NCBI RefSeq assembly: GCF_963675165.1
Contig: NC_087382.1
Coordinates: 4,999,963-5,063,962, forward strand
Direction: 5' to 3'
DNA length: 64,000 nt
Source of the DNA: Halichondria panicea
Lineage: Eukaryota; Porifera; Demospongiae; Suberitida; Halichondriidae
Position 1 is the stretch's first letter; each line of letters opens with the position of its first letter. Below the pieces are notes generated by a model. That model ran no database searches. It was not told where the DNA came from and was given only the letters and a program-made list of their open reading frames with translations. The position numbers were made by a program, and so were the translations under genes. Positions 21,996 through 34,181 of this stretch are shown here, piece after piece.

Positions 21996-24900
21996 TAACA
22001 TGGCCAGTTCTATGGTGGATGGAGGCATTATTAATTAGTGCTTTAGAGAGTCGAGTCGACTCTTTAATGGACCTACAATACTCAGTATAACAATCGCGGT
22101 GTGATGGGAGGAGCAATCAGTTCCTTAGGGAGTAAAATATACATCAACACAGAAGGAGTAATCATCACCAATTAACAACACAGCTGACTACGGAGGAGGA
22201 ATATTTCTGAAAGAAAGTACACTGTTTGTAAATAAGCCAATAAAGATCTGTCACAACACAGCACACCATGCAGGATGGTGGAGGGATTTATGCATATTCT
22301 AGCAGAGTTGAGTTTCAATCTTCAGTGATAGACGATTATCCACAACCTCCAAATAATAATCCACTTCCTCCAAATGAACAGAGTGACATTGCTTACAACA
22401 TTGCTGAGAATAATGGTGGAGGTATTTATGCAGTATCTTCAACGATTAAACTAACTCAATCATACGTTAACATTAAGTCAAACACAGCTAACGCTAGTGG
22501 AGGTGGATTATATCTACAGCAAAGCTCGAAACTATACCTATATAAAATGAATACAGAATTTAAGAATGAATTATATGTCAAGTTAATGATTGACAAAAAT
22601 TTAGCTCAGTACAGAGGGGGGATATTTGTGGCAGATGACACGCAGAGGAGTGCGTGTGGAGGAGGGGCCACAAAAGATGATGATACTCGCACCATTTTTG
22701 CTGACTGCTTCATTCAAACAATTAAACGGTACATGTATCCATTGGACGATCCAAACTATATCAACACATTCATGACTAAAAACACAGCAACCCAGTCAGG
22801 GGCAGACATCTACGGAGGTCTGTTGGACAGGTGTACAGAAAGTCAATATGCTGAATATCACAATTCTTCAAATGGATTGGACTACATAAGAAACACCATA
22901 ACAATTTCCACCGAATTATCAATCTCCTCTAGGCCTGTGCAAATCATTTTTTGCAACATTGACTATAATACTACTTCTACAAGAAAGGGACACATGTTTA
23001 AAATCAGTGTTATGGCTGTTAACCAAGTTGGAAATCCAGTGAATGCCACAATTCAAAGTTCTGTTATCACTGAGAGTAATGTTGGTCGTTTAAAAGAAGG
23101 ACAGGCAAAACAGAAAGTTGGCAATCAGTGCACAGAATTAGAGTACAATGTATTCTCACAAGACAGCTCTGCTCAAGTGGAACTCTATGCTGATGGTCCA
23201 TGCATCGAATTTCAAGACAACTTATCATTATTTATTTTCTACCCTGCACATGCCCTCTAGGACTTAAACCAATTCAGTCCGATATTGAGTGTAAGTGTGA
23301 CTGTGATCCAGACTTGCAGATAACTAACTGTTTTGAAAATGGAACCTTAAAGCTGGAAAGTAACATATGGATAAGAGTCAAAAATACCACCAATGAAACA
23401 GGTATGTTGTTAGTAACTGTGCATTTGACTATTGTGTAGAAAAACCGGTCAACATTAGTCTAAGTAACCCTGACGAACAGTGTGCCTACAATCGAAGTGG
23501 TGTCTTGTGTGGAGAATGTGAACCAGGACTCAGTCTTGTATTGGCTACGTCAAACTGTAAAGAATGCTCTAATCTTTACCTTCTTCTACTAATCCCATTT
23601 GCGCTGGCTGGTATAATCTTGGTTGCTTTAATTCTCGTGCTAAACATCACTATAGCAACTGGAAATATTCATAGCTTCATTTTCTATGCCAACATACTAG
23701 CAGCAAATAGAGAAATTTTCTTTCCTAAACTGAACAACTTTTTAACAGTTTTCATATCATGGGTGAATCTTAATTTAGGAATTAAGACATGTTTTTACGA
23801 TGGAATGACCTCTCAAGCAAAGGTGCTCCTTCAACTCGTCTTTCCTGCTTACTTGTTTCTTTTAATGTTCTTAACAATCATTTTGAGCAAGTATTTTGGC
23901 TCATTTGCAAAGCTCCTCTCCAACAGGAACCCAGTTGCTGCCCTAGGCACACTCATCCTACTCTCTTATTCAAAATTCCTACGATTTATTATTGCTGCAC
24001 TACAATACAGGGTCTTGGATTATCCTGATCATTTAAATGGTGTAGTTTGGCTGTACGACGGCAATGTGAAATACTTCACTCCCAATCACATTCCTTGATT
24101 TGTTGCTGCAGCCATAATCCTCATTGCTGGTGGATTGTTCACTGTACTGCTCTTCTTTGGACAATGGTTTCCACGCTGTTCTAAGGTTATAATATGGACC
24201 AAGAATACAAAATACATTGGCTTCATGGACGCATACCATGCTCCATTTACTTCTAAGCATCGCTACTGGGTGGGACTGCTCCTCTTTGCTCTGATTATCA
24301 ACAATCTAGTAGCTGCCATGGCTCGAAACATTTATTTCCCTGTTTTATCGTCTGGAGTTTTATCAGTTGGACGGATTGTCTGGAAACTATTGAACAATTG
24401 TTTGTATAAAAGTAAGTTCTGTGGTTCCCTCGAAACTTTCTATCTACTCAATATTGCTAGTCTAGCATTTGGCACCTTCTATGTCAAGAAAAGTCAGTCA
24501 GCACTAGCCAATACTTCGATTGCTATATCATTCACTCTATTTGTGGTAACACTCTGCTACCATTTTTACCAACTCGCTCTCAAGAAAATCAATACATGGC
24601 TGAAACTAGAGGACATCGTTAGGAACCTAGGATCTAGTGTTACGAACAGGAGATTCCAACAAACGAACAATAGCCGAGAAATGTATCAGATGGTAGTTGA
24701 CATAAATGACGATCAACTTCTTGAAGCAGTAGATGACTATGACCAAAGAGACCCCGTGGAGGACCCACCTTATACTAATGGAGCAGAGGAAGAAGCTGAC
24801 CCTGATCGCTACATCACTCCTCCAATCATCAGACCAGCCACGAGGCCAGACCAGCTGAGACTCTCCTACATGGATGAACTAGCCCCCCTCACCACAGAGG

Positions 24901-25007
24901 ACTACAGACCAGCCCCTCCCCTTCCAAGAGTCAACTGCCATCCCGTTGTTACACACACAGAAATTGGCCCTATACACATGCAATGTAGTTTGAACTGTGT
25001 TATTTAG
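21996..25007 (+). pseudogene. Copy 3 rear half: decayed Cys-rich, membrane and tail region
   Basis: The sequence continues the copy 3 protein but has multiple lesions. The frame is lost near 22046 and 22170. There is an extra ATGC near 22267, small deletions near 23205, a one-base loss at about 23404 and a CGA-to-TGA type stop at 24097. Readable stretches include 22268-23260 (end of the beta-helix, GGADIYGGLLDRC region), 23505-24098 (CGECEPGLSLVLATS plus the first membrane segments) and 24135-25007 (the remaining membrane segments and the tail DPDRYITPPIIRPATRPDQL). It is very similar to copy 2. Confidence 0.85.
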
Positions 25008-25434
25008 CTATGCATAATTATAGTTATATACTACGTAGCTAGTAATACATTCTTTTTTCTATAAGTACATGCAGTTTACAATTGTGTTTTGTGGAAATAA
25101 TTATAGTTCAGTACCATTGATTTATCATTAGCTTGCAATAATAATTACCAATATGAACAATTAAAGAATGGAAATTTAGCTCACCTACTAAAAAATTGAC
25201 CCCAAGAGCCAATTAATCATAACATTTATACTGGTTTGAAAATTGATTCAACCTTACATGCATGGAAAACATTGGAATGACTAAAATAATGGGAGCACAT
25301 TGAGATTTAAAACGAGAGAAGCAATGATAATAGCTGGAGTAAACTACAATCATAATACAGAGCTAAGGTATCACAGGTAGAAAAATTGCATGTGAGCCTA
25401 TGTACATGTATACACAGCGATTGTGGGTGGTCTG

Positions 25435-25575
25435 TACTCACCAGGGGGGTACACAGGGGATCTGGTGCTTAACGTCCATTATGTGATGTGTTACTGAACA
25501 GAATGGAGATTATGTGATGTGTTACTGAACAGAATGGAGATGCCTTGACACTCAATTGGGTAAAAACAGTCCAAC
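25435..25575 (-). other. Exon-like block upstream of copy 4 (degraded)
   Basis: The minus strand shows the same donor context (CCCCCCTG then GTGAGTACAG) and acceptor (CCTTTGCAG) as the block at 37941-38039. Here a 38-base tandem duplication and base changes interrupt it. Both blocks lie about 350 bases before a family TATA box, so they are part of the duplicated unit. Confidence 0.4.
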
Positions 25576-25919
25576 TGCTGCAAAGGAAAAATCAAAACAT
25601 CAATAGTTACATATCACTATGCACCTATTAGTACGCAATACGCAATTCTGAAATCTGAAAGTCTTGGAAAGGAATATAATATAAAGGTATGCTCATAATC
25701 TACGTAGGAAACGTTGAAATCTGATAAATTATTATTATTCCTTTGGACCAATTAAGTTTTGGCTATAATTATTTCAGGAGACAACAAAATTAATATACCA
25801 AACGTGTATCGTTGACATAATTTAGAGTCCAGTTGTTGGGAGTATCCTGTTAGGAAACTTAGTACATGTAATAAATACACATCTCGGTATACTATCTAAA
25901 ATCCATTACAGATACAGGT

Positions 25920-25991
25920 TATAAAAGAGAGCTTGTTTACTATAGCTGAGCAGAAATATATGTGAAAGAAAAAAGGACTGCAACATAACAA
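25920..25991 (+). promoter_or_regulatory. Promoter and exon 1 remnant of copy 4
   Basis: TATAAAAG (25920-25927) is followed by a short leader ending at the family donor AACAAGTGAGTTGAA. The normal intron acceptor and start codon are missing because a deletion joins intron sequence to codon 55 or so of the family protein. Confidence 0.55.
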
Positions 25992-26014
25992 GTGAGTTGA
26001 AAACATAATCTGCA

Positions 26015-26659
26015 ATGATGTTATCTGGTGGAGACAATCTCATCTTGAGATCATGTGTTAACTTAGCCTCGATCCCAGGCCGCTCTTCCTCCTTTTTTTG
26101 GCCTTGTGAAGGAGGAGGCTAGTGTTAACTGAACAGTTATTGATTCGTAACTCCTTAGGACTTTTACAATAGTAGCGTGAAAACGAACATTGAGTGTCAT
26201 TTTAACCAAGATAACCATTGTTTCAATGTCTATAGCTTTCGTTCTCTTTGTGATAATAATCAGCTACCATTTCTACCATTTCATACTAAAGAAGACTAAA
26301 ACATGGCTTAAGATAAAGCAAATAGCAAAAAACTTGAGTACTGGTGCTGCAGAAAAAAGAAACAACAACCTAACAACGCCATGGCAATGCATCAGCTTGG
26401 AACCAGTGACGACGATGAGCAACATAAAGCTGAGGACATTGTGGATCAACCAGCACTTGACATTAATGGAGCCATGGAAGAAGTTGACCCTGACCAGCTG
26501 AGAGAACCTGCCCTGGACGAACTAGCCCCCCTCACCACCGAGGACTACAGACCAGTCCCTCCCTCTCAGAGAGTCAACCGTCGTTCTGCTGTTACGCACA
26601 CAGAAATTGGCCCCATAATTATAGATAAAGATAATTACACTAAAATAATGTTTGTATAA
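26015..26659 (+). pseudogene. Pmp-like family, copy 4: internally deleted remnant
   Basis: A short piece of the N-terminal region (LLSGGDNLIL..., split by a 58-bp insertion) is followed directly by the last membrane segment and cytoplasmic tail. Everything between, about 5 kb in the intact gene, is gone. The rear piece reads SMSIAFVLFVIIISYHFYHF and then, after a frameshift, the tail motifs LAPLTTEDYRPVPP and VTHTEIGPI. It matches copy 6 better than copies 2, 3 or 5 at its C-terminus. Non-functional. Confidence 0.8.
26064..26121. mobile_element. 58-bp MITE with 9-bp target duplication
   Basis: The ends are TAGCCTCG and its partner CGAGGCTA-like GAGGAGGCTA; GTGTTAACT is duplicated at 26055-26063 and 26122-26130. 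Intact paralogs carry the uninterrupted sequence, giving an empty site. Related CCTCGAT-CCAGGCC palindromes occur at 46335, 48547, 56655, 58404 and 60900. Confidence 0.8.
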
Positions 26660-27628
26660 TTATATGTATAACAGTTTATGTTTTACTTTTAAATAGAGAT
26701 GGACTTTTTTGCAGGTAAAATTGTTGTATAAGTTAATGCTGAATATTATTTTGATTCCCTCAAAATCTTGGCTATAAGATTAAACAAGTAAAACTGCATT
26801 ATGAGGTATTAAGACATAATTATGATGCGTATGAAAACAAAGCGAACATTTTGTGCTGAAAATTACCATGCACATTTAAAGAAACTTCACAACAAATATA
26901 CCCACAGCAAAATAAGAATCATCAATTGAATACATTCATCATGCAGTCATTATTGTGCACAGACAGTATATATATACGTAGAATGATGACAACAAGCAAG
27001 CAAATGTATACTTATAATATAATACACAGTACAGGAACTCTTTGTATGTAGTAGTACTAGTTAATGCACGGTTGCGAGTGCTCTATGGATACCGACTAAA
27101 AAAACATTTGTAATGTGAAAAATTGCTAGGATTGGCCGGAGGAAACACTAAAAAGTGTGGAAATAAGAAATCAGATGAGAGCATAACTCCAATCTGTTAC
27201 AATGTCATTCACATGTACTTTTTTCGCTTGTAGTTTTCCACGTTTTTTTCCCAGCCAATCCTATAACAATTTTCACTGGTGGGGTGATGACCGATCTCTA
27301 TACATAATTATACATTACATACATTTGGGCATATAATCCAGTGTTGAGCACAGGCATATATATACAGTCCATCCGTGTGTAGTGGCATGGATGGATGTGG
27401 ATGGAAGCTGCATGGTATAGATGGATCTGGAACATGCTATAATCATGTAACGTATTAACACACTAGTTGTATACATGTTCATGACGTTTCGCAGCAAAAT
27501 ATAAAACGTATGTCCTGATTGATCTCATTTTAATAGATATTTTTTATATTTTCGATTGGAATGTTAATTTCACTCTTCAACTCTTATCTTGGTTAAAATG
27601 ACATTCAATGTTCGTTTTCACACTACTA
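26168..27628. repeat. 45-bp inverted repeat flanking the copy 4 C-terminal fragment
   Basis: TAGCGTGAAAACGAACATTG with following bases at 26168-26212 recurs in inverted orientation at 27583-27628 with two or three differences. The copy 4 C-terminal fragment starts immediately inside the left arm. This may be a transposon that captured a gene end, or two solo ends. Confidence 0.5.
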
Positions 27629-27720
27629 TATGTTTTGATAAAAGTCTGTTGTCTTGGAAAGTTATGTAATTTTTACAGCTCACTGTGTGCATGGTTGAAC
27701 TGAAACAGATACTTGTTGCT
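26660..27720. other. Non-coding interval between copies 4 and 5
   Basis: No supported gene. ATTATTGTGCACAGACAGT near 26950 corresponds to the family 3' flank. Much of the rest lies between the 45-bp inverted repeats. Confidence 0.5.
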
Positions 27721-27732
27721 TTTAAACTCCCC

Positions 27733-27827
27733 TATATAAGTGCATGGCATGTGGCAATCAATATTTGAAGTGCTTGTTGACTAGCAAAAGTAGTGAAACA
27801 GACAAGAGTGCAGCATCCATTGAATAA
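27733..27827 (+). promoter_or_regulatory. Promoter and non-coding exon 1 of copy 5
   Basis: TATATAAG (27733-27740) preceded by AAACTCCCC is followed by the conserved leader (GCAAAAGTAGTGAAACAG, AGAGTGCAGCATCCATTG) and the donor GTGAGTTGAAG after 27827. The 94-base intron ends in CTCCTCAG at 27921. Confidence 0.75.
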
Positions 27828-27923
27828 GTGAGTTGAAGATTATGGCATAGGTACATTCTTGAAGCAGCATATATATTATATCATACCAACAATAATTATT
27901 GTCATCATACATGCTCCTCAGAT

Positions 27924-30900
27924 ATGCCCCCTAAAAATATTCTCAGCTGGTTAGTACTACTGACCTTAGCTACTGTTACCAGCAGTGAGCACTATCACAT
28001 TGTGCCAGTGGATTCAACCGACTTGTGTCATGAAACTTGTTAATTTACTCTCGAGCAACTTGTTCAAACATGCCTATTATCTGGTGGAGACAATCTCACC
28101 TTGAGCTTTCTACCTGGAGATCATGTGTTAACTGAGCAGTTATTGATTCGTAATTTTAGGCATGTGCATATTACCAGTCAAAACAAGAGTACAGCTGTAG
28201 TCAGATTCTATAATAATATACATTTTGTTAGTATTACTAAATTGAGTATTGAAAACTTTGGTTTTGTTGGAGCGAATGTTGGACCTCAAAACTTTGAAAG
28301 TTGGATCATTGACGGTGCCAACGATGTCTATATCAATGACTGCTACTTTATGGACTTCGAATTACTCAATCAAGCAAAAAAATACATAGTTAAGATTACT
28401 AATACTCAAGCTGTAAAAATTGAGAGCACTCTCTTTACAAACAACACTGGTCGGGCACTGCACGTTGACGCTGATGGTGATGTGTACTTAACAAATAGCG
28501 AATTCACTAGAAATGATGAAGGTGCAGTTGACATTCAATCAAACAACACACTGATCAACAACACAGAGTTCAACTACAACAGTGCTGAGAGTGGAGGAGC
28601 AGTAGAAGTGGTATCTGGTACTGTAATGATCACTTAATTGGTGTAACTTCACAAATAACGAAGCTTCTTGGTATGGTGGAGCAATTGGTATTGGTAGCAT
28701 TTACTCAGGGTAGTGTGTTCATCTCCAACAGTGAGCTGAAAAACAACAGTGCTCCTGAGGGTGGAGCGATATTTTTTGTTGGCTCAGGTAGTGTGTCCAT
28801 CTCCAACAGTGAGCTGGCACACAACAGTGCTGCCCTTGGTGGAGCGATTAGTGTTTCCTTCGCTAGTATGTCCATGTCCAACAGTGAGCTGACAAATAAC
28901 AGTGCTGGTGTCTATGGTGGAGCGATTTATGTTTACTCAAGTAGTGTGTCTATCTCCAACAGTGAGCTGACATACAGCAATGCTGACTCTGGTGGAGCAA
29001 TTCGTGCTGTATTCAGTAATGTGTCCATCTCCAACAGTGAGCTGACAAACAATAGAGCTAGTACAGGAGTAATTCATGTTGTCTCAGGCAAAATGTCCAT
29101 CTTTAATAGTACGGTAGCCAACAACAGTATTCACCATGGAGTGATTTATGTTTCTCAGTCTCTCTTGATTTTGAAAGAGATTAACGTTACTAATAACATA
29201 GCCATTTATATATTGGATGCTGGAGGTATTATTCATGCTTTCAGCAGTCAAGTCAACGTCAATGGACCTACAACACTCAGTAACAATCGTGGTGTGCTGG
29301 GAGGAGCTATCAGTGCTGACCAGAGTCAAATATATATTAATGCGGAAGGAGTGATCATCACCAACAACACGGCTACCTCTGGAGGAGGGATATTTCTGAG
29401 AGAGAGTACTCTCTTTGTAAATGAGCCAATAAAGATCTATCACAACACAGCACACCAGGATGGTGGAGGGATTTATGCATATTCAAGTACAGTTGAATTT
29501 AACACTCCAAATAAACAAAGTGAGATCGTTGACAACATTGCTGAGAATGGTGGAGGTATTTATGCAGTAGCAACAACCTTTAACCTTACTCGATCATACG
29601 TTAACATTGAATCAAACACAGCTAGAGCTAATGGAGGTGGAGTGTATCTACAGCAAAGTTTAAAACTCTACGTATTTAAAAAAGACGAAATACCTCAAGA
29701 TACATTATTTGTCAAGTTAATGATTAACAACAACTTGGCTCAGTACGGAGGGGGATTATTTGTGGCAGATGACACAGAGAGTGGTACTTGCAGAGGAGGG
29801 GCCACAGAAATTGATGAAACTCAAACGATTTTTGCTGATTGCTTCATTCAAACAATATCTCTGTATGGCCTTGGGTACTCGAACATTTTCAACACATTCA
29901 TGACTAAAAACATGGCTACCCAGTTTGGAGCAGATATCTACGGAGGTATGTTGGATAGGTGTACAGCAAATCAAAATGCTGAATATGACCATTCTTCAAA
30001 TGGATTGGACTACATAAATAAAACCATAAAATCCTCCACCGAATTATCAATATCCTCTAGGCCTGTTCAAGTAATTCTTTGTAAAAATGACTATAGTATT
30101 ATTTCTACAAGAAAGGGACACACATTTAAAATCATTGTTATGGCTGTTGATCAAGTTGGAAATTCAATGAATGCAACAATTCAAAGTTCTGTTGTCAGTG
30201 AGAGTGGATTTGATCGTCTCAAAGAAGGACAGGCAAAACAATTAGTTGGCAATCAGTGCACAGAGTTAGAGTACAATGTATTCTCACGAGACAGCTCTGC
30301 TCAAGTGGAACTCTATGCTGACGGTCCTTGCATAAATTTAGGAATATCAAGACAACTTATCAATATTTCTTTTCTACCCTGCACATGCCCTATTGGGCTC
30401 AAGCCAATTCAGTCCCCAATTGAGTGCAAGTGTGACTGTGATCCAGACTTGCACAAATATCAGATAAAAAACTGTTCTGAGGAAAATGGAACCATAATGC
30501 TGGAAAGTAATAACAAAATATGGATAGAAGTTATAAATACCACCAACAAAACAGGGTATGTTGTTAGTAACTGTGTATTTGACTATTGTGTAGAAAAACC
30601 AGTCAACATCAATCTAATCAACCCTGACGAACAATGTGCCTACAATCGAAGTGGTGTCTTGTGTGGAGAATGTAAACCAGGACTCAGTCTTGTGTTGGCT
30701 ACGTCAAGATGTGCACAATGCTCTAATCTTTACCTTCTTCTACTAATACCATTTGCGCTAGCAGGCATATTGCTAGTTGTTTTAATTCTCGTGCTCAACA
30801 TCACTATAGCAACTGGAAGTATTCATGGCCTCATATTTTACGCCAACATAGTAGCTGCTAATAAAGCAATTTTTAATAATTTTCGTATCATGGTTGAATC

Positions 30901-32129
30901 TTGACTTGGGAATCAATACGTGCTTTTACGATGGAATGACCTCTCAAGCAAAAGTACTCCTTCAACTTGTCTTTCCCGCTTACTTGTTTCTTCTAATGTT
31001 TCTTATTATAATTTTGAGCAAGTACATTGACTCATTTGCAAAGCTCCTCTCCAACAGGAACCCAGTTGCTGCCTTAGGCACACTCGTCCTACTCTCTTAT
31101 TCCAAACTCTTACGGTTTATTATTGCTGCACTGCAATACAAGGTCTTGAATTATCCTGATCATACAAGTGATATAATTTGGGTGTACGACGGCAATGTGC
31201 AATATTTCACTCGCGATCACATCCCTCGATTTGTTGCTGCAACCATTATCCTCATTGCCAGTGGATTGTTCACTCTTTTACTTTTTTTTGGACAATGGTT
31301 TCCGCGCTGTTCGAAGGTTATGAAATGGACCAAGAACACAAAGTACATTGGCTTCATGGACGCATACCATGCTCCATTCACTCCCAAGCATCGCTACTGG
31401 GTGGGGCTGCTCCTCTTTGCTCTGATTGCTCATAATCTAGTAGCTTCCATGGCTCCAGACACTTTTCTTCCCGTGCTATCATCTGGGGCTGTATCAGTTG
31501 GATTGATCAGCTGGAAACTACTGAATAATCGTTTGTATAAAAGTAAGTTCTGTGATTCCTTCGAAAGTCTCTTTCTACTCAATATTGTTTGTCTAGCATT
31601 TGGCACATTATATGTCAAAGATACAAATAAAAATCAGTCAGCACTAGCCAATACTTCAATGGCTATATCATTCACCTTATTTGTGACAACCCTCAGCTAC
31701 CATTTTTACCAATTCGTACTCAAGAAGAGTAATACATGGCTGAAGATAGAGGACACAGTAAGAAACTTACGAGCTAGTGCTGCAGACATGAGACTCCGAC
31801 GAGCTAACAATGCCCGGGAAATGTATCAATTGGTAGCCGATGAAAATGATGACGATGAATTACTCGAAGCAGTAGACGACTATGAAGAAAGAGACCCAGT
31901 GAACCCACCTTACACTGATGATGCAGAGGAAGAAGCTGACCCTGATCGCTACATCACTCCTCCCATCATCAGACCAGCCACGAAGCCGGACCAGCTGAGA
32001 GAGCCTGCCCTGGACGTACTAGCCCCCCTCACCATAGAGGACTACAGACCATCCCCTCCCCCTCCAAGAGTCAACCATCGTTCTATTGTTACACACACAG
32101 AAATAGGCCGCATACACAATGAAGTGTGA
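27924..32129 (+). pseudogene. Pmp-like family, copy 5: near-full-length pseudogene
   Basis: The ATG two bases after the acceptor starts the signal peptide MPPKNILSWLVLLTLATVTS, but the frame stops at TAA 28041-28043 after 39 codons. Further lesions are a four-base insertion before 28637, an extra G near 28711 and a deletion near 30880 within the second membrane segment. Between them the frames are long (about 179, 743 and 411 codons) and preserve the beta-helix repeats, the Cys-rich module (CECKCDCDPDL, CGECKPGLSLVLATS), the membrane segments and the tail ending at HNEV. Copy 6 is the intact counterpart. Decay seems recent because the reading frames are otherwise conserved. Confidence 0.88.
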
Positions 32130-32255
32130 ACTGTCTTTAGCTGATGTATCCTTATACAATTAAAAGTAACGTTTGTAGGCATTGTTAGTTCCAACAGTTA
32201 CTGTCGTGGGCAATTGTTTATGTTACTAGTTTAAAGAAAGAAAGGCTTTTGTAGA

Positions 32256-32261
32256 AATAAA
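32256..32261 (+). terminator. AATAAA polyadenylation signal after copy 5
   Basis: AATAAA lies 127 bases after the stop, within the conserved 3' flank. No equivalent hexamer is obvious after copy 6. Confidence 0.5.
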
Positions 32262-32933
32262 ATTAATGGTTGTGCTAGATTTGTATTAATATTCCATTCT
32301 CACATAATTATGACATTCATGAGGTCAATTACGACATAAAATGATATCGTACCACTATCTCTCAAAGTTTTTGTTTGCGAGCGGTGAGCAGTCGGTTGAC
32401 GGGTGGCAGTAACGCCAGTTCTTGGTTCCTGATCCCTTGAAAATAGGACGGAGGAAGGGTTTCGACGTGGTGGAGTGTTAGAGTTGGAAGCTAGCGACCA
32501 TTTTTCTTCGAAATTTCGAAGCAGGCTATCCATGCAGTAATAATTATTATGCAGACAATAATTATAATGACCACAAGACAAAATTTTACAGCAAAATAGA
32601 ATATGTACACTCAGTCATTATTGTGCATGTCCTGTTCTCAACAATCCACAACATCAATACCACTATATCGTATCTATATCTGTGTGCATACTACTTACAG
32701 TAGAAAATGTCCAAAGAGCAAATTAAACTACAATAATTTTTATGTAGATATAGTTATTATTGTATGTTTGGAGGCTTTACGGTCACATTTAAGTTGCCGA
32801 CCAGTAAAACACATCAATGTATAATTACGCACTTAAGCTTACATAGACCAATTGTACACTAATAATTATGTGCATTGTAAAGGAGGCCATGCACTGCATG
32901 CATTCATAACACACCACACACTCACATATTTAC

Positions 32934-33008
32934 CTTATCAGCTGCCAGCCAGACCTCGTAGTTTAGGTCGCCATGGTAATCTTCCCCGTCTCTGCATTTC
33001 CCCAGGAA
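32934..33008 (-). other. 75-bp exon-like block on the minus strand, copy B
   Basis: Between acceptor TTGATCTCAG and donor GTAAAT the minus strand reads 25 codons without a stop, FLGKCRDGEDYHGDLNYEVW then LAADK. Its relatives at 14716-14788 and 45904-45975 keep the KCRD-EDYHGDLNYE core. The parent protein is unknown to me. Confidence 0.5.
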
Positions 33009-33802
33009 CTGAGATCAAAATCTTCCAAAGTTTCAAACTTCTCTGAGATTTCCTGCTCCCTCCAGAATCATGATTCTTGCATGTCACTGCTTTTAGACTT
33101 GGCACACTACTTGATCATTATCACTTTCCGTGCTTAAGGAGTCCAAAATATAATCAATACAACCAAGTGTTGTCCTAAAGAGGTCGATGCATACATGCAT
33201 GCACACAATACATAGTACTGCTATATCTGATGTTAGTGGTCGCCAGGCCTGATAGATTATGTGCAAGCATTCAATACAACTTTCCATGCACTCGGAAAAA
33301 TGACAAGTTGTTGAAGTAAAGTACATGATAATGTATACATATCAACGGTATAAGCAGTTGTATATTACAAGCTTTAGCTGAGCCACTGTACATCACCTTG
33401 ACATGCACACTCTAAAAAAAGGTTAGGAATTTATTCTAACCTTTCAGTACAACTTTTACTGATACATAGTACTTACCAAGAGTTCATAATGAATCCTTGG
33501 CTGCAGACAATACAATAGGATCTAAAACATGCAAGGGGGAGGGGCTCTTGTGAATTATATTAAGTGTTGGTCATTAATGTCTGATATTGATAAATAATCT
33601 ATAGTGGGGACTTCCCAGTTGGTGTAAAGTGTAGCAGCAATCTTATGAAAGGGGGGGGGGGGGTAGACTACATATGATCTGAGAATAGGTTGACCAGAGT
33701 ACAAAGCTTAAAATTAATCTGTTCACAGAAAATTATAAATGCTGCATATACACTATATAGTTAGAGGCTTTTTTGCTAGTCTAAAGCTTACACTAGCTAG
33801 GC

Positions 33803-34113
33803 TCAGTCATCACCAGTGGTGTTAGTACTTGCTTTATTTTCATCTGACGAGGAGTGGTGATATACGCATGCATGGATTGGGAGACCAGTGCCTTGTCCAT
33901 TAGTCCACAGAGCCTTGTTATTGAAAATAACTTTTTTGAACAGATCTGAACTGCACCTGATAGCAAATGTGCTGGCCAGCCGAGTATAGACACTATCGTC
34001 GTTGCCAGGTAACGGGACACCAGCTGCTGCATATTGTTGACAGTGCATGAATATCACATGACGTTGACGCTGTACCATGTCACTATCGCAAGTGTGGCAT
34101 TGATAGAAGGGCA
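33803..34113 (-). other. Possible minus-strand exon with Cys-rich start and tRNA-like end
   Basis: The frame follows an acceptor (TTTTCCCCCAG) and runs 103 codons (FYQCHTCDSDMVQRQRHV at the start) to a TGA. Degraded relatives lie at about 36400-36530 and 37225-37300. However, its rear part (about 33911-33860) is similar to a tRNA-Arg 5' half, so the open frame may be partly a SINE. It could be part of a minus-strand gene with 34706-34786 and 37941-38039. Confidence 0.35.
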
Positions 34114-34181
34114 CTGGGGGAAAACAATTATATATCCATCACATTGCAACTAAACACACACATGCCCTATTGGCCAATTCT

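Noticed and set aside
23402-23420. GTATGT in copy 3 as a splice donor that could rescue the frame
   Set aside because: It results from loss of one G relative to the paralogs, has no matching acceptor nearby, and other lesions remain.
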